Notes under the pieces: generated by a model
What the model saw: the letters and a program-made list of their open reading frames with translations, nothing else
Database searches by the model: none
Told to the model about the DNA's origin: nothing
Part shown: one piece after another, positions 1-7,354 of the stretch
Layout of the letters: every line of letters starts with the position of its first letter
How positions within the stretch are numbered: the first letter of the stretch is position 1
Program-made: the position numbers and the translations under genes
Origin: an uncultured Alphaproteobacteria bacterium
Lineage (GTDB): Bacteria; Pseudomonadota; Alphaproteobacteria; CASFRQ01; SAAU01
Assembly: GCA_949296785.1 (NCBI GenBank)
Contig: CASFRQ010000157.1
Location: 1-11,173, forward strand
Direction of reading: 5' to 3'
DNA: 11,173 bases

Positions 1-77
1 ATGGTCAGGGAAAAATTTTTCAAAATCGGCTTATCCCCGATGCGGGCGCATAAATCCTTAATTTCCAACAAAGCCAT
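1..77 (-). CDS. sufC: SufC, Fe-S assembly ATPase (N-terminus only, cut by window edge)
   Basis: Reading leftward on the minus strand from an ATG at 77-75, the first 25 codons give MALLEIKDLCARIGDKPILK followed by NFSLT and then run off the window. This matches the opening of SufC, the ABC-type ATPase of the SufBCD scaffold complex, whose N-terminal strand typically reads L-E-I-K-[ND]-L-x-[AV] and then x-I-L-[KR]-x-[LF]-[ND]-L. The start codon shares one base with the TAA stop of sufB (TAATG), which implies translational coupling. A Shine-Dalgarno-like GGAAGGA lies about 10 bases upstream inside the end of sufB. The Walker motifs would lie beyond the edge, so the call rests on the short N-terminus plus the sufB-sufC gene order, which is standard in suf operons. 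Confidence 0.87.
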   Translation of the reverse strand, partial: MALLEIKDLCARIGDKPILKNFSLT

Positions 78-1531
78 TATCCTACGCTTCCTTCCAAAGT
101 TAAACCTATGAGCTGCGCCGCCTCTACCGAAAACTCCAAAGGCAGGTTCTGCATCACTTCCTTACAAAAACCGTTGACAATCAACGCCGTCGCCTGTTGT
201 TCCGTCAGTCCCCTCTGACGACAGTAAAAGAGCTGATCCTCGCTGATTTTAGAGGTGGTCGCCTCATGCTCAATCGTCGCGCTCAGGCAGGCATTATCAA
301 AAACCGGTACCGTATGGGCGCCGCACTTATCCCCGATAAGAAGGCTGTCACATCTGGAGGAATTGCGTGCCCCCAAAGCTCCCGGTGCCATTTTCACCAA
401 ACCGCGGTAAGTGGCGTTGGACCGGCCCGCGGAAATCCCCTTGGACACAATAACGGAAGAAGTGTTCTTCCCGATATGAATCATTTTCGTGCCGGTATCC
501 GCCTGCTGATAATTATTCGTGATGGCGACGGAATAAAATTCGCCACGGCTGTTATCCCCTTTTAAAATACAGCTGGGATACTTCCAGGTTATCGCCGAAC
601 CGGTTTCCACCTGTGTCCAGGATAATTTCGCATTTTCATGACACAAGCCGCGCTTGGTCACGAAATTATAGATACCGCCTTTGCCGTCCTTATCCCCCGG
701 GTACCAGTTCTGGACGGTGGAATATTTTACCTCGGCGTTTTGATGAACGATGATTTCCACTACGGCGGCATGCAGCTGGTTTTCATCTCTTTGTGGCGCG
801 GTGCATCCTTCCAGATAACTGACATACGACCCTTCGTCCGCGACAATCAGCGTCCTTTCAAACTGCCCTGATTTTTTCGTGTTAATCCGAAAATAGCTGG
901 ACAAATCCATCGGACAGCGTACGCCCTTGGGAATATAGACAAAAGTGCCGTCCGAAAACACCGCCGCGTTCAGGCAGGCGAAAAAATTATCCGTATAAGG
1001 CACGACCGTCCCCAGATATTTTTTCACCAAATCGGGATGTTCCTTCACTGCCTCCGAAATGGAACAAAAAATAATCCCCATGGATTTCAGCTTGTCCTTA
1101 TAAGTCGTAGCGACGGAAACGCTGTCCATCACGGCGTCCACGGCGACACCGGCCAAAATTTCCCTTTCTTTTAAAGGAATTCCCAGCTTTTCATAGGTTT
1201 TCAGGATTTCCGGATCCACCTCGTCCAAACTTTTCGGCGCGTTCTGCTTTTTCGGCGCGGCATAATAATAAATGTCCTGATAGTCAATCGGCGCATAGGT
1301 TATCTTTCCCCAATGCGGCTCTTTGAGGGTTAAAAAATGCTCATACGCCTTCAATCGGCTTTGAAGCAGCCATTCAGGCTCCGCCTTCTGTTCGGAAATA
1401 AAACGGACGACCTGTTCGCTCAACCCCTTGGGCGCCGTGAAAGACTCCAGCTTTGTTTCAAAACCGTACTGGTATTTTTCATCGGCAATCCGCTTAATTT
1501 CCTCCAAATTTAAATTTTCTTTGCGCGCCAT
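77..1531 (-). CDS. sufB: SufB, Fe-S cluster assembly scaffold protein
   Basis: A 484-residue protein that belongs to SufB, the cytosolic scaffold which with SufC and SufD builds Fe-S clusters from sulfur delivered by SufS/SufE-type desulfurases. The length is close to E. coli SufB (495). With an offset of 11 residues the key positions line up: C243 in YLEGCTAP corresponds to Cys254, C394 in SSRCDSLLIGDKCGAHT to Cys405, and H422-E423 in IEHEATTSKI to His433-Glu434. The C-terminal stretch (QLFYCRQRGL..., residues 433-442, then the GFCKEVMQNLP segment at 454-464) is also typical. No residue expected to be essential is missing. The start at 1531 gives the family-typical charged N-terminus; a weak AAAGGG ribosome-binding site lies about a dozen bases upstream. 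sufC follows with a one-base overlap. No iscR-like gene lies directly upstream, so sufB appears to head this operon. Confidence 0.98.
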   Translation of the reverse strand: MARKENLNLEEIKRIADEKYQYGFETKLESFTAPKGLSEQVVRFISEQKAEPEWLLQSRLKAYEHFLTLKEPHWGKITYAPIDYQDIYYYAAPKKQNAPKSLDEVDPEILKTYEKLGIPLKEREILAGVAVDAVMDSVSVATTYKDKLKSMGIIFCSISEAVKEHPDLVKKYLGTVVPYTDNFFACLNAAVFSDGTFVYIPKGVRCPMDLSSYFRINTKKSGQFERTLIVADEGSYVSYLEGCTAPQRDENQLHAAVVEIIVHQNAEVKYSTVQNWYPGDKDGKGGIYNFVTKRGLCHENAKLSWTQVETGSAITWKYPSCILKGDNSRGEFYSVAITNNYQQADTGTKMIHIGKNTSSVIVSKGISAGRSNATYRGLVKMAPGALGARNSSRCDSLLIGDKCGAHTVPVFDNACLSATIEHEATTSKISEDQLFYCRQRGLTEQQATALIVNGFCKEVMQNLPLEFSVEAAQLIGLTLEGSVG

Positions 1532-1547
1532 TTGTTCTCAACCCTTT

Positions 1548-1575
1548 TATATATCCTTCAATAAAATGGTATCAA
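1548..1575 (-). promoter_or_regulatory. Probable sigma70-type promoter of sufBC
   Basis: On the minus strand a TTGATA box (1575-1570) and a TATATA box (1553-1548) are separated by 16 bases. Transcription would start just upstream of the weak ribosome-binding site of sufB. Two further TTGAC motifs lie directly upstream of the -35 box, and these could be part of an iron or Fe-S responsive operator. They are not arranged as a clear IscR or RirA palindrome, so no regulator is assigned. Confidence 0.5.
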
Positions 1576-1609
1576 GGGTCAAAAAAGTCAATCTTTTTTC
1601 TGATTTTTC

Positions 1610-1638
1610 TTGTCAGCCTCACTTTTTTTGGATAAAAT
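1610..1638 (+). promoter_or_regulatory. Probable sigma70-type promoter of the PAS/GGDEF-like gene
   Basis: TTGTCA (1610-1615) and TAAAAT (1633-1638) are separated by exactly 17 bases and point toward the gene that begins at 1697. This promoter is divergent from the sufB promoter in the same 165-base intergenic region. The leader would be roughly 50 bases. Confidence 0.55.
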
Positions 1639-1696
1639 TCAATCTAACATTCAATAAATTAGAAAAAATTTATGTTTTTGATAGGGTTATGCAAAA

Positions 1697-2728
1697 ATGA
1701 GCGCCATAAAAATAGACAATATCATCCTTTTTTCTCTCCTTGGCGTCGTCATTGCGTTGAACCTGTATTATTTTTTCAGGCAGTCTTTCAAAAGAAAAAC
1801 CATTCTGAAACACCTGTCGGCGACAAAGGAAACTCTGCAGGAAACCTTGCAGAAGGTAATTGACTTAAAACGGAAAAAAGATCCCTTGGAACTTTTATCC
1901 TCCAATCAGAACAACGGGGAAAGCCTGTTGATTTCTTTTGATAAAGACGGAATGATTTTGGATGTTAATGAATCGGCCCTAAACTTTTTTGGTTACGAAA
2001 AAGAGGAACTCATCGGAAAAAACATTTTCGGAACCCTGGCGGTTGATGAAAAAGAGGCGGATAAAATGCCTTTTTTGGAAAAAATACGGCTCAATCCCCG
2101 CCTGATGATTGAATATGAAACGAAAAACCGGAAAAAAAACCGGGAAATAGCTTATATTTCCTGGACAAACCGTTTTATTTACGATGAAAAGGGACAAATT
2201 GCGCAAGTTTACTCCGTCGGCTTTGACATTACGCAGAAAAAAAAGCTGGAGCGGGAAGTTCTGAACCTTTTAACAAAGGATGCCGTTACCGGAGCGTTTA
2301 ACAAACAAACCTTTTTACAAGAAGCTCGTCGGGAATTGTCTCGCTCTCGCCTTTTGAACACGGATTTTTCGCTCCTTTTAATGAAACTGGATTATTTTCA
2401 GTTGCTCGGCGCGCATCAGGAATACACCTTTTCCGACCAGGCATTGAAAGATGTGGCGGATATCTGCTTTCAAGCGTTACGCCCTTTTGATATTTTCGGA
2501 CGCTTGGATGATGTCAAGTTCGCCATTGTTTTACCGGGGACTTCCGAAAAAGACGCCCACCGAACGGAAGATCTGATAAAAACAAAGATTTTGGAGAAAA
2601 ATTTAAGGACAGAACACGGAGAAAGCTTCCTTACGCCGGCTTTTGCCCTCATAAGCGGACAAAAAATTCAAGAAAGTATTGACTTTTTACTGATAAAAGC
2701 TAATGATATGTTAGAAAAAGAAAAATAA
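1697..2728 (+). CDS. Membrane-anchored PAS protein with degenerate GGDEF domain
   Basis: A 343-residue signalling protein. Residues about 8-28 form one hydrophobic membrane segment, followed by a charged helical linker (31-65). A PAS sensor domain spans about 75-180, with typical PAS wording at DKDGMILDVNESALNFFGYE and, at its end, a VGFDITQKKKLE exit. A GGDEF-fold domain follows at about 190-340; it opens with KDAVTGAFNKQTF, the usual D-x-L-T-G-L-x-N-R start, and includes FGRLDDVKFAIVLPGT. In active diguanylate cyclases this last segment reads G-R-x-G-G-D-E-F; here the signature is D-D-V-K-F (271-275), so both glycines and both acidic catalytic positions are altered. Cyclic-di-GMP synthesis is therefore unlikely, and the domain may bind a ligand or act as a regulator. 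An ATG at 1689 is followed at once by a stop, so 1697 is the sensible start; its ribosome-binding site (AGGG) is weak. The epimerase gene follows after 52 bases. Confidence 0.9.
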   Translation: MSAIKIDNIILFSLLGVVIALNLYYFFRQSFKRKTILKHLSATKETLQETLQKVIDLKRKKDPLELLSSNQNNGESLLISFDKDGMILDVNESALNFFGYEKEELIGKNIFGTLAVDEKEADKMPFLEKIRLNPRLMIEYETKNRKKNREIAYISWTNRFIYDEKGQIAQVYSVGFDITQKKKLEREVLNLLTKDAVTGAFNKQTFLQEARRELSRSRLLNTDFSLLLMKLDYFQLLGAHQEYTFSDQALKDVADICFQALRPFDIFGRLDDVKFAIVLPGTSEKDAHRTEDLIKTKILEKNLRTEHGESFLTPAFALISGQKIQESIDFLLIKANDMLEKEK

Positions 2729-2780
2729 CCCGAAAAATTTTCGTAAAAACAAGAAAAATAAGAAACCAGGAAAAAGAAGC

Positions 2781-3695
2781 ATGGTTGAAAACAACATTAT
2801 TCATTTGAAAAACGAGCACCTTTCCATTGGTGTAGCTCCTTCCTGCGGGGGCGCTTTATGCTATTTCAAATATATTTCGGAAGGAGAGGATTTAAATGTT
2901 CTTCGTCCGGCTCTTCCGACGGCTTTTGACAAAAAAGACGCCAACGGTATGTCTCTTTTTCCCTTGGTGCCGTATTCCAACAGAATCAGAAAAGGAAAAT
3001 TCGTCTACTGGGGTATTATGCGGAAAGTACCGAAAAACAAGTCCGGGATGAGCGACCCTATCCACGGCGACGGATGGGTCAGCGTCTGGGAAGTGGCGGA
3101 ACAAAAAGATAATTCCGTTACCTTAAAACTGGTTCATAATAAAGAAAACGGCGGCTTTCCTTTTTCTTACGAATCTTATTTGACTTACGCGTTGGACGGC
3201 AAAACACTTAAAATCACCCTGAATGTCAAAAATATCGCGACTTTGCCGATGCCGTGCGGGTTGGGAATCCATCCGTTTTTTGTTAAATCGGCCGACGCGA
3301 CCGTGGAATTCAAGGCTAAAACCGTTTGGGCTCATGAGTTGGACGCCGTTGTCAACGGACCGTACAAGCTTCCTGAAAAATGGTCTTTTTCTCCGGCTAA
3401 AAAGCTTGAAAACGCCGAATTTGACACTTGCTTCGGCGGCTTTGACGGCGAAGCGGCCGTCTCTTATCCTAAAACGGGATTATCCATCCGTATGAAGGCC
3501 GAGCCGGATTTCGGCCATATCGTTCTCTTCGCCCCGAGAAACAAGAGCTTTTTTGCCTTGGAGCCCGTCACGAACGCCAACGACGCTTTTAATCTGGCAA
3601 CCGCCAGCGTTATCGGTACCGGTATCAAAAGCTTGGGCCCCGGCGAAGTTTTGGAAGAGACTGTTGAACTTTCCGTAGATAAATTATCTGCATAA
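2781..3695 (+). CDS. Aldose 1-epimerase (GalM/YphB family)
   Basis: A 304-residue cytosolic protein of the galactose mutarotase-like beta-sandwich family, which interconverts alpha and beta anomers of aldoses. Visible family motifs are PYSNRIRKG (64-72, sugar-binding arginine), IHGDGW with H95, GLGIHPFF with H164 (the general-acid histidine region) and ALEPVTNANDAF with E261 (the catalytic base region). All three catalytic-type residues are present and the length fits the family. No signal peptide is seen. An AGGA lies nine bases before the ATG. The gene starts 52 bases after the PAS/GGDEF-like gene with no terminator between them, and a strong terminator follows it, so the two are probably cotranscribed. 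The exact substrate cannot be read from the sequence, and no galactose-pathway gene is adjacent. Confidence 0.93.
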   Translation: MVENNIIHLKNEHLSIGVAPSCGGALCYFKYISEGEDLNVLRPALPTAFDKKDANGMSLFPLVPYSNRIRKGKFVYWGIMRKVPKNKSGMSDPIHGDGWVSVWEVAEQKDNSVTLKLVHNKENGGFPFSYESYLTYALDGKTLKITLNVKNIATLPMPCGLGIHPFFVKSADATVEFKAKTVWAHELDAVVNGPYKLPEKWSFSPAKKLENAEFDTCFGGFDGEAAVSYPKTGLSIRMKAEPDFGHIVLFAPRNKSFFALEPVTNANDAFNLATASVIGTGIKSLGPGEVLEETVELSVDKLSA

Positions 3696-3723
3696 TCTTC
3701 AAAACAAATACATAAAAACTTTC

Positions 3724-3752
3724 AAATGCCGGTAAAAGACACCGGCATTTTT
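3724..3752 (+). terminator. Rho-independent terminator after the epimerase gene
   Basis: A perfect 10-base-pair stem, AAATGCCGGT (3724-3733) with ACCGGCATTT (3741-3750), has a 7-base loop. It ends in a short T-run (3748-3752) on the plus strand and sits 29 bases after the stop codon. Because the arms begin with A's and end with T's it could also act in reverse, but no gene approaches from that side. Confidence 0.9.
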
Positions 3753-4208
3753 CTATCCTCCATACACAGGCAACCCCGGAATCTTGAAAAACTCTTCACC
3801 TGCCTAAAACGGTAAAACGGGAAAATAAGGAAGACCCGGCATACATTTTTTTGGCAAACTTATGATTTATGAATGGTGGTGCTTTGCCAGATTGGTCAGG
3901 ATATGAAAAATAAAGAAAGAATAAAGAAAATGGTTTTTTCGGAAAACGGCGACCTGTCAGAGAGAGATGAGGTAAGGAACGAAAAGCTGAAATAAATAAA
4001 CAAAAAGAAAAAAACAAAACATACCACAAACACAAGGCTGGGGAACAAGACAGAACCGCTCTTCCGTTTTTCTCTTTGCTTCCGCTGCCACCACTTTCAA
4101 CTTCCGCTTCCTCACTGCAAGACAAAATGTGATTATTGTCATGTCAAAAAAAATTTTATCATCCATTAATCATAGTTGAACCAAGTTTTTTATGGAAGTA
4201 ATAGGAAA

Positions 4209-4247
4209 CGGACATATTTGTTCCGGTCTACTTTTTATTTTTTTGCT
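4209..4247 (+). terminator. Possible rho-independent terminator in the gene-free stretch
   Basis: CGGACA (4209-4214) can pair with TGTTCCG (4219-4225) across a TATT loop with one bulged T. After six bases comes a long T-rich run (4232-4244). There is no plus-strand gene just upstream, so if real it would end a small untranslated RNA or read-through from the left. Confidence 0.3.
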
Positions 4248-4259
4248 GCAACAAAAACT

Positions 4260-4303
4260 TCTTTATTTCATAAAAAAGAAGGAAAACTTTCAAGAAATAA
4301 AGA
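4260..4303. repeat. 10-base inverted repeat with 24-base spacer
   Basis: TCTTTATTTC (4260-4269) is the exact reverse complement of GAAATAAAGA (4294-4303). It is AT-rich, so it could arise by chance, but it lies next to another perfect inverted repeat at 4345-4382. Confidence 0.35.
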
Positions 4304-4344
4304 TAAAAAAATAATAGAAGTTAGTCAAAACTTAATCGGACGGG

Positions 4345-4382
4345 AGAAACTATCTTGAATTTTAAAAACTTCCATAGTTTCT
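4345..4382. repeat. 9-base inverted repeat with 20-base spacer
   Basis: AGAAACTAT (4345-4353) is the exact reverse complement of ATAGTTTCT (4374-4382), with a possible G-T pair extending the stem. It is not followed by a T-run on either strand, so it is not a typical terminator. Its role is unknown. Confidence 0.35.
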
Positions 4383-4561
4383 TCCAACCTGAAACAAATT
4401 CAAAAACGTTTTATTCCATTTAAAAAGTTCTACTTTTCCCTGACCGCAAAAGACTTTCCTTTTTCACGCTTCCGTCGCGAACTAAAAAGCACCATCTTTT
4501 TTACAGCCTCTTTTTTCAAGTCCCTTTCTAAATTTTTTGCCGCCAGAATTCCGGCTTTAAT

Positions 4562-4601
4562 CGTCTGCCCTGCTCGGAACAAGAAAAACTTCAGGCAGAC
4601 G
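4562..4601 (-). repeat. Inverted repeat spanning the stop codon of the phosphorylase gene
   Basis: CGTCTGCC (4562-4569) and GGCAGACG (4594-4601) are perfect reverse complements separated by 24 bases. On the minus strand the first arm lies in the last codons of the phosphorylase gene (stop at 4593-4591) and the second arm lies in the 3' untranslated region. It could form a 3' hairpin that protects or ends the transcript, but no T-run follows. Confidence 0.4.
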
Positions 4602-6090
4602 GCGGCAGAATGCTTACACCTGAATCCCCTTCGGCCAAACCGTTGGCAAAGGCAAAACTGTTCGGGTTCTGGGCGTAAATACGATAAAGCAAGTCGCCGG
4701 TTTGAACTTCCTCGCCGCTTTTAGCGATCAAATCAAGCCCGCTGCCCTTGTCTCTCGGCGCGCCGGTCGCCAAAGCGATTTTTTGCAAGTGCGCCGCATC
4801 AAATCCGCCGACAATGCCGTCTTTCGGCGCCAAAACTTCCCGGCATAAAGGCGCCAAAGCTTCCGCGGACACTTTTCCCTGGTCAAAAATTATTTTTGTA
4901 AATGCCTCCAACGCCTTACCCGTGCCCAAAAGATGTTGGGCCTGACGGTAGCCTTCCCCGCCTTTCACGGCAGGATTGAACTCCAAAATCCGGCCGGCGA
5001 TAAAAAGAGATTTTTCCCTTAAATCCTCCGGCGCATCGGCGGAACAGCGCAGAACATTCATCACATCCCTTGCCTCCAAAACCGGACCGATGCCATTGCC
5101 GACAGGCTCCGTTCCGTCCGTTAGGGCGATATTTAAAACAATCCCCAAAGAATCAGCGACATATTCAAACAGCTTTTTTAAATGCAGCGCTTCCGTCATC
5201 GTTTTTACTTTGCAGAAAGGCCCGACCGGAATATCCACCAACACATGAGTGACTCCCAACGCTTTTCTGGCGGCCAAAGTAGAACTTACAATCTGCGGAA
5301 AAGTATTGATGCCCAACCCCCTTTCCACCCCGATAAGACGGTTATTCGCGGCAGAAAACCGGAAGTTGGCGGAAGAAACAAGACAGCCTTTATTCGCATC
5401 AATCACCCGCCGGATATCCTTTTCGGACAAATCCACGGCGCAAAAAGTGGACATGACATCTACCGTGCTGGAATAAGAAGTTACCGCATAATTTGAAAAC
5501 TTCGGCATCATCATACCAGCAGCCAAAATAATCGCCAGCACAATCGGATCCGTCCGGTTGCCCAAAAGTCCCCCGACCGAATAGCTGTCAACAATGATAT
5601 CGTCTTTGTTTTCCAGCGGAAACGGTTGAAAAGTTTCCAAAAGAGCCTGCGTTAAAGACAACACCTCCTGAGGAGAATAAAAACTGGCGTTTGCGACCAA
5701 AAAACCAGCAATTTCCAGGTCGGAATAAGCGTTGGAGGCAATATCTTCAATAATTTTTTCCTGTTCTTTATGAGTGAGGATATCGCCCGATATTTTGCGG
5801 CGGATACTGTCCAAACTGGCCGGCGCCGGCGCCGGCATCAAGGATAAAAGCGACCCTTCCGGCATATTTAAATCCGAAAAAGCCGGCTGAGAAACACCTA
5901 TTTCATCCGGACGGACAATTTGTTCGCTGGATGTGACGACAGCCGTTCCGTAAAAAGGCCTCAACGCCCCGTGCAACTGTACCTTTATATTGGACTTCAA
6001 CCCATGAGCCGGAATATCCGCGCAGTTTTCATGAATGTAAACCAGCGGATATGTCGCATGGAAAACAGGTATTCTTTTAAGCTTTAACAT
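4591..6090 (-). CDS. Thymidine phosphorylase family protein (AMP-phosphorylase-like long form)
   Basis: A 499-residue protein of the nucleoside phosphorylase II superfamily. Its length matches the roughly 500-residue group that includes archaeal AMP phosphorylase and bacterial 'putative thymidine phosphorylases', which carry an extra N-terminal domain (about 1-85), rather than the roughly 440-residue DeoA. Family landmarks are VDSYSVGGLLGNRTDPIVLA (167-186), PKFSNYAVTSYSSTVDVMS (196-214), THVLVDIPVGPFCKVKT (281-297) and ALTDGTEPVGNGIGPVLEAR (322-341), plus a C-terminal barrel-like domain. Several positions differ from the usual pattern. The D-K-H-[SC]-x-G-G motif, whose Lys-His contact phosphate and substrate in DeoA (K84, H85), here reads D-S169-Y170-S-V-G-G. 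The S-S-R-A-I-T-S-P-A-G-T-x-D pattern has Y201 for Arg and S208 for Gly. Substrate and activity are therefore uncertain. A GGAAGAG ribosome-binding site precedes the ATG. It appears to be monocistronic. Confidence 0.88.
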   Translation of the reverse strand: MLKLKRIPVFHATYPLVYIHENCADIPAHGLKSNIKVQLHGALRPFYGTAVVTSSEQIVRPDEIGVSQPAFSDLNMPEGSLLSLMPAPAPASLDSIRRKISGDILTHKEQEKIIEDIASNAYSDLEIAGFLVANASFYSPQEVLSLTQALLETFQPFPLENKDDIIVDSYSVGGLLGNRTDPIVLAIILAAGMMMPKFSNYAVTSYSSTVDVMSTFCAVDLSEKDIRRVIDANKGCLVSSANFRFSAANNRLIGVERGLGINTFPQIVSSTLAARKALGVTHVLVDIPVGPFCKVKTMTEALHLKKLFEYVADSLGIVLNIALTDGTEPVGNGIGPVLEARDVMNVLRCSADAPEDLREKSLFIAGRILEFNPAVKGGEGYRQAQHLLGTGKALEAFTKIIFDQGKVSAEALAPLCREVLAPKDGIVGGFDAAHLQKIALATGAPRDKGSGLDLIAKSGEEVQTGDLLYRIYAQNPNSFAFANGLAEGDSGVSILPPSA

Positions 6091-6116
6091 CTTTAATTCT
6101 CTTCCGTTTTTAAAAG

Positions 6117-6145
6117 ATTTTATAAAAAAATTGTCAAAAAATCAA
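6117..6145 (-). promoter_or_regulatory. Probable sigma70-type promoter of the phosphorylase gene
   Basis: On the minus strand TTGATT (6145-6140) and TAAAAT (6122-6117) are separated by 17 bases. The -10 box lies 26 bases before the start codon, leaving room for a short leader that carries the GGAAGAG ribosome-binding site. Confidence 0.58.
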
Positions 6146-7175
6146 GTACTATTCTCTATCTTCCCTCTTTTTCAACGGAAGAGTATCTGAGGTCAGGAAA
6201 TCGGAAGAAAATCCTCCCTCCTCCCCGCTCTTTTCCTGAAACTCCGTGTGAAGAAAAGAACATTTTGCCACCAAGAAATTAACCGGAAAAAAATATGCGT
6301 GAAAAAAATACATTTAAAAACGAAATTTCAGTAAGAAAATCCCGTTCAAAAGAGGATTAAAAGAGAAATATTCCAACCCTTTTGATTTTCTTCAATTTTA
6401 TGCAAAACCACCCCCCCCTGTTTTCCTACCTTATTAAATAAAAAGCTTTCCCAACAAAACAAGATGCGGTTCCAAAAACCGGAATGAACAGTTCCTCTGT
6501 TTTTTCCCTGAACGGAAAAGGTATACGGAAAACATAAAAAGGCCGAGAAAACGCCTTTTCCAGGTTTTTGAAAATGCCAAACCTGCCGGATTTTTCTGAT
6601 ATCGGATAAAAAACAGCATCATTTCTTTTTCCGACTTTGGGGAGAAAGAAGAGACTTTCATTAACCTCGTCAAAAAAAGCCATGAAAGAACACGTATTGC
6701 CAGAATAAAGGTGCCGGTTATTTCCTTCAGTCTCCTCAAAAAGAATCATAAAAAAACGGGAAAAATTAATTTATTCCCTATTTTACTCTATGGCTGCCGA
6801 AAACCGGATTTTATACCCATTCTCACTTTCCGGTCGGGTCAGGGCAAACAGAATAGGAAAAACCGTATTTCCGAAAAAGTTTTAACACCCCCCCTTTTTA
6901 CTTTCCGGCAAAGGAAACAGCGAACATACTTTCAACCGGTAGCGGAAGCACTTTGCCTTGCCGCGTTCTTCCTATGACGACAAAGCGAATTTTTACGAAA
7001 TAAAGGGAAGAAATAACATAAAATCCTCCGTTCTTTTATTCAAAACGGGCGAATCCAAAAAAATATCTTACCGAATGCCTGAAAAGCGTCCAAACTTTTA
7101 TCACTTTTTCCGCCTCCGGACGACAGGATAAGAAACCGCCTTCAAAACCCGACACCTCCCGGTACCAGAAGAACA

Positions 7176-7195
7176 TTTAGGAAATTTCTCCTAAA
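7176..7195. repeat. 7-base inverted repeat, short loop
   Basis: TTTAGGA (7176-7182) and TCCTAAA (7189-7195) are perfect reverse complements around a 6-base loop. It lies about 160 bases beyond the end of the YgjP-like gene. There is no T-run, and its function is unknown. Confidence 0.3.
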
Positions 7196-7228
7196 AGGCT
7201 TCCATATCTTTTTCCTTAAAACTTAGCC

Positions 7229-7247
7229 AAAAAGGAAAATTTTTTCC
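7229..7247 (-). terminator. Weak terminator-like hairpin downstream of the YgjP-like gene
   Basis: On the minus strand GGAAAA (7247-7242) pairs with TTTTCC (7239-7234) and is followed directly by five T's (7233-7229). The stem is mostly A-T and the loop is tight, so it would be inefficient. It is the best candidate end for the minus-strand transcript that leaves 7355. Confidence 0.3.
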
Positions 7248-7354
7248 GATACCGAAAAAAGTAAAGAAAACTCTTTTCACCCTTTTTCCCGTTTTTCCGA
7301 AGATTCTTCTTCGTACCAGCTTTTGAAACCAACCGCCAAAAAACTTGTAAAAAA

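Larger units (their letters stand above)
3753..4561. other. Intergenic stretch of about 800 bases without a credible gene
   Basis: I see no recognisable gene here. Two overlapping minus-strand frames (3796-4125 and 3957-4166) are open, but their products have low-complexity, phenylalanine-rich composition, no ribosome-binding site and no known motif, and they look like chance frames in purine/pyrimidine-skewed DNA. The stretch carries three hairpin-capable inverted repeats between 4209 and 4382, listed separately. A small RNA is possible, but no supported promoter was found. Confidence 0.5.
6146..7354. other. Intergenic stretch of about 1.2 kb without a credible gene
   Basis: No recognisable gene is seen. 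Two open minus-strand frames overlap at 6426-6749 in different registers. Their products are rich in F, K, R and S, lack any motif I know and lack a good ribosome-binding site, so they are probably chance frames. The stretch is skewed toward GGAAAA/TTTTCC-type words. It holds an 8-base C-tract (6411-6418), a 7-base C-tract (6888-6894) and two inverted repeats close to the end of the YgjP-like gene. It may be a thoroughly decayed gene region. Confidence 0.5.

Noticed and set aside
197..871. Plus-strand frames opposite sufB
   Set aside because: They are shadows of the highly conserved sufB reading frame, with no initiation signals.
1541..1600. IscR or RirA operator upstream of sufB
   Set aside because: Repeated TTGAC motifs are present, but they are direct and irregularly spaced, not the inverted arrangement known for these regulators.
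3796..4166. Two overlapping minus-strand frames of 109 and 69 codons after the epimerase terminator
   Set aside because: Both have skewed, Phe/Ser/Lys-rich composition, no ribosome-binding site and no recognisable motif; overlap in two registers suggests stop-poor DNA rather than genes. The hydrophobic tail of the shorter one leaves a small residual doubt.
4748..5496. Several plus-strand frames opposite the phosphorylase gene
   Set aside because: They overlap each other in different registers and lie antisense to a full-length conserved gene.
6426..6749. Two overlapping minus-strand frames of 107 and 101 codons
   Set aside because: They cover the same DNA in different registers, have no motif, and their composition is that of the purine-skewed background.
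7298..7313. CGAAGA-TTCT-TCTTCG hairpin as a terminator of the YgjP-like gene
   Set aside because: It is a perfect 6-base stem, but no T-run follows on the minus strand; the weak hairpin at 7229-7247 fits better.
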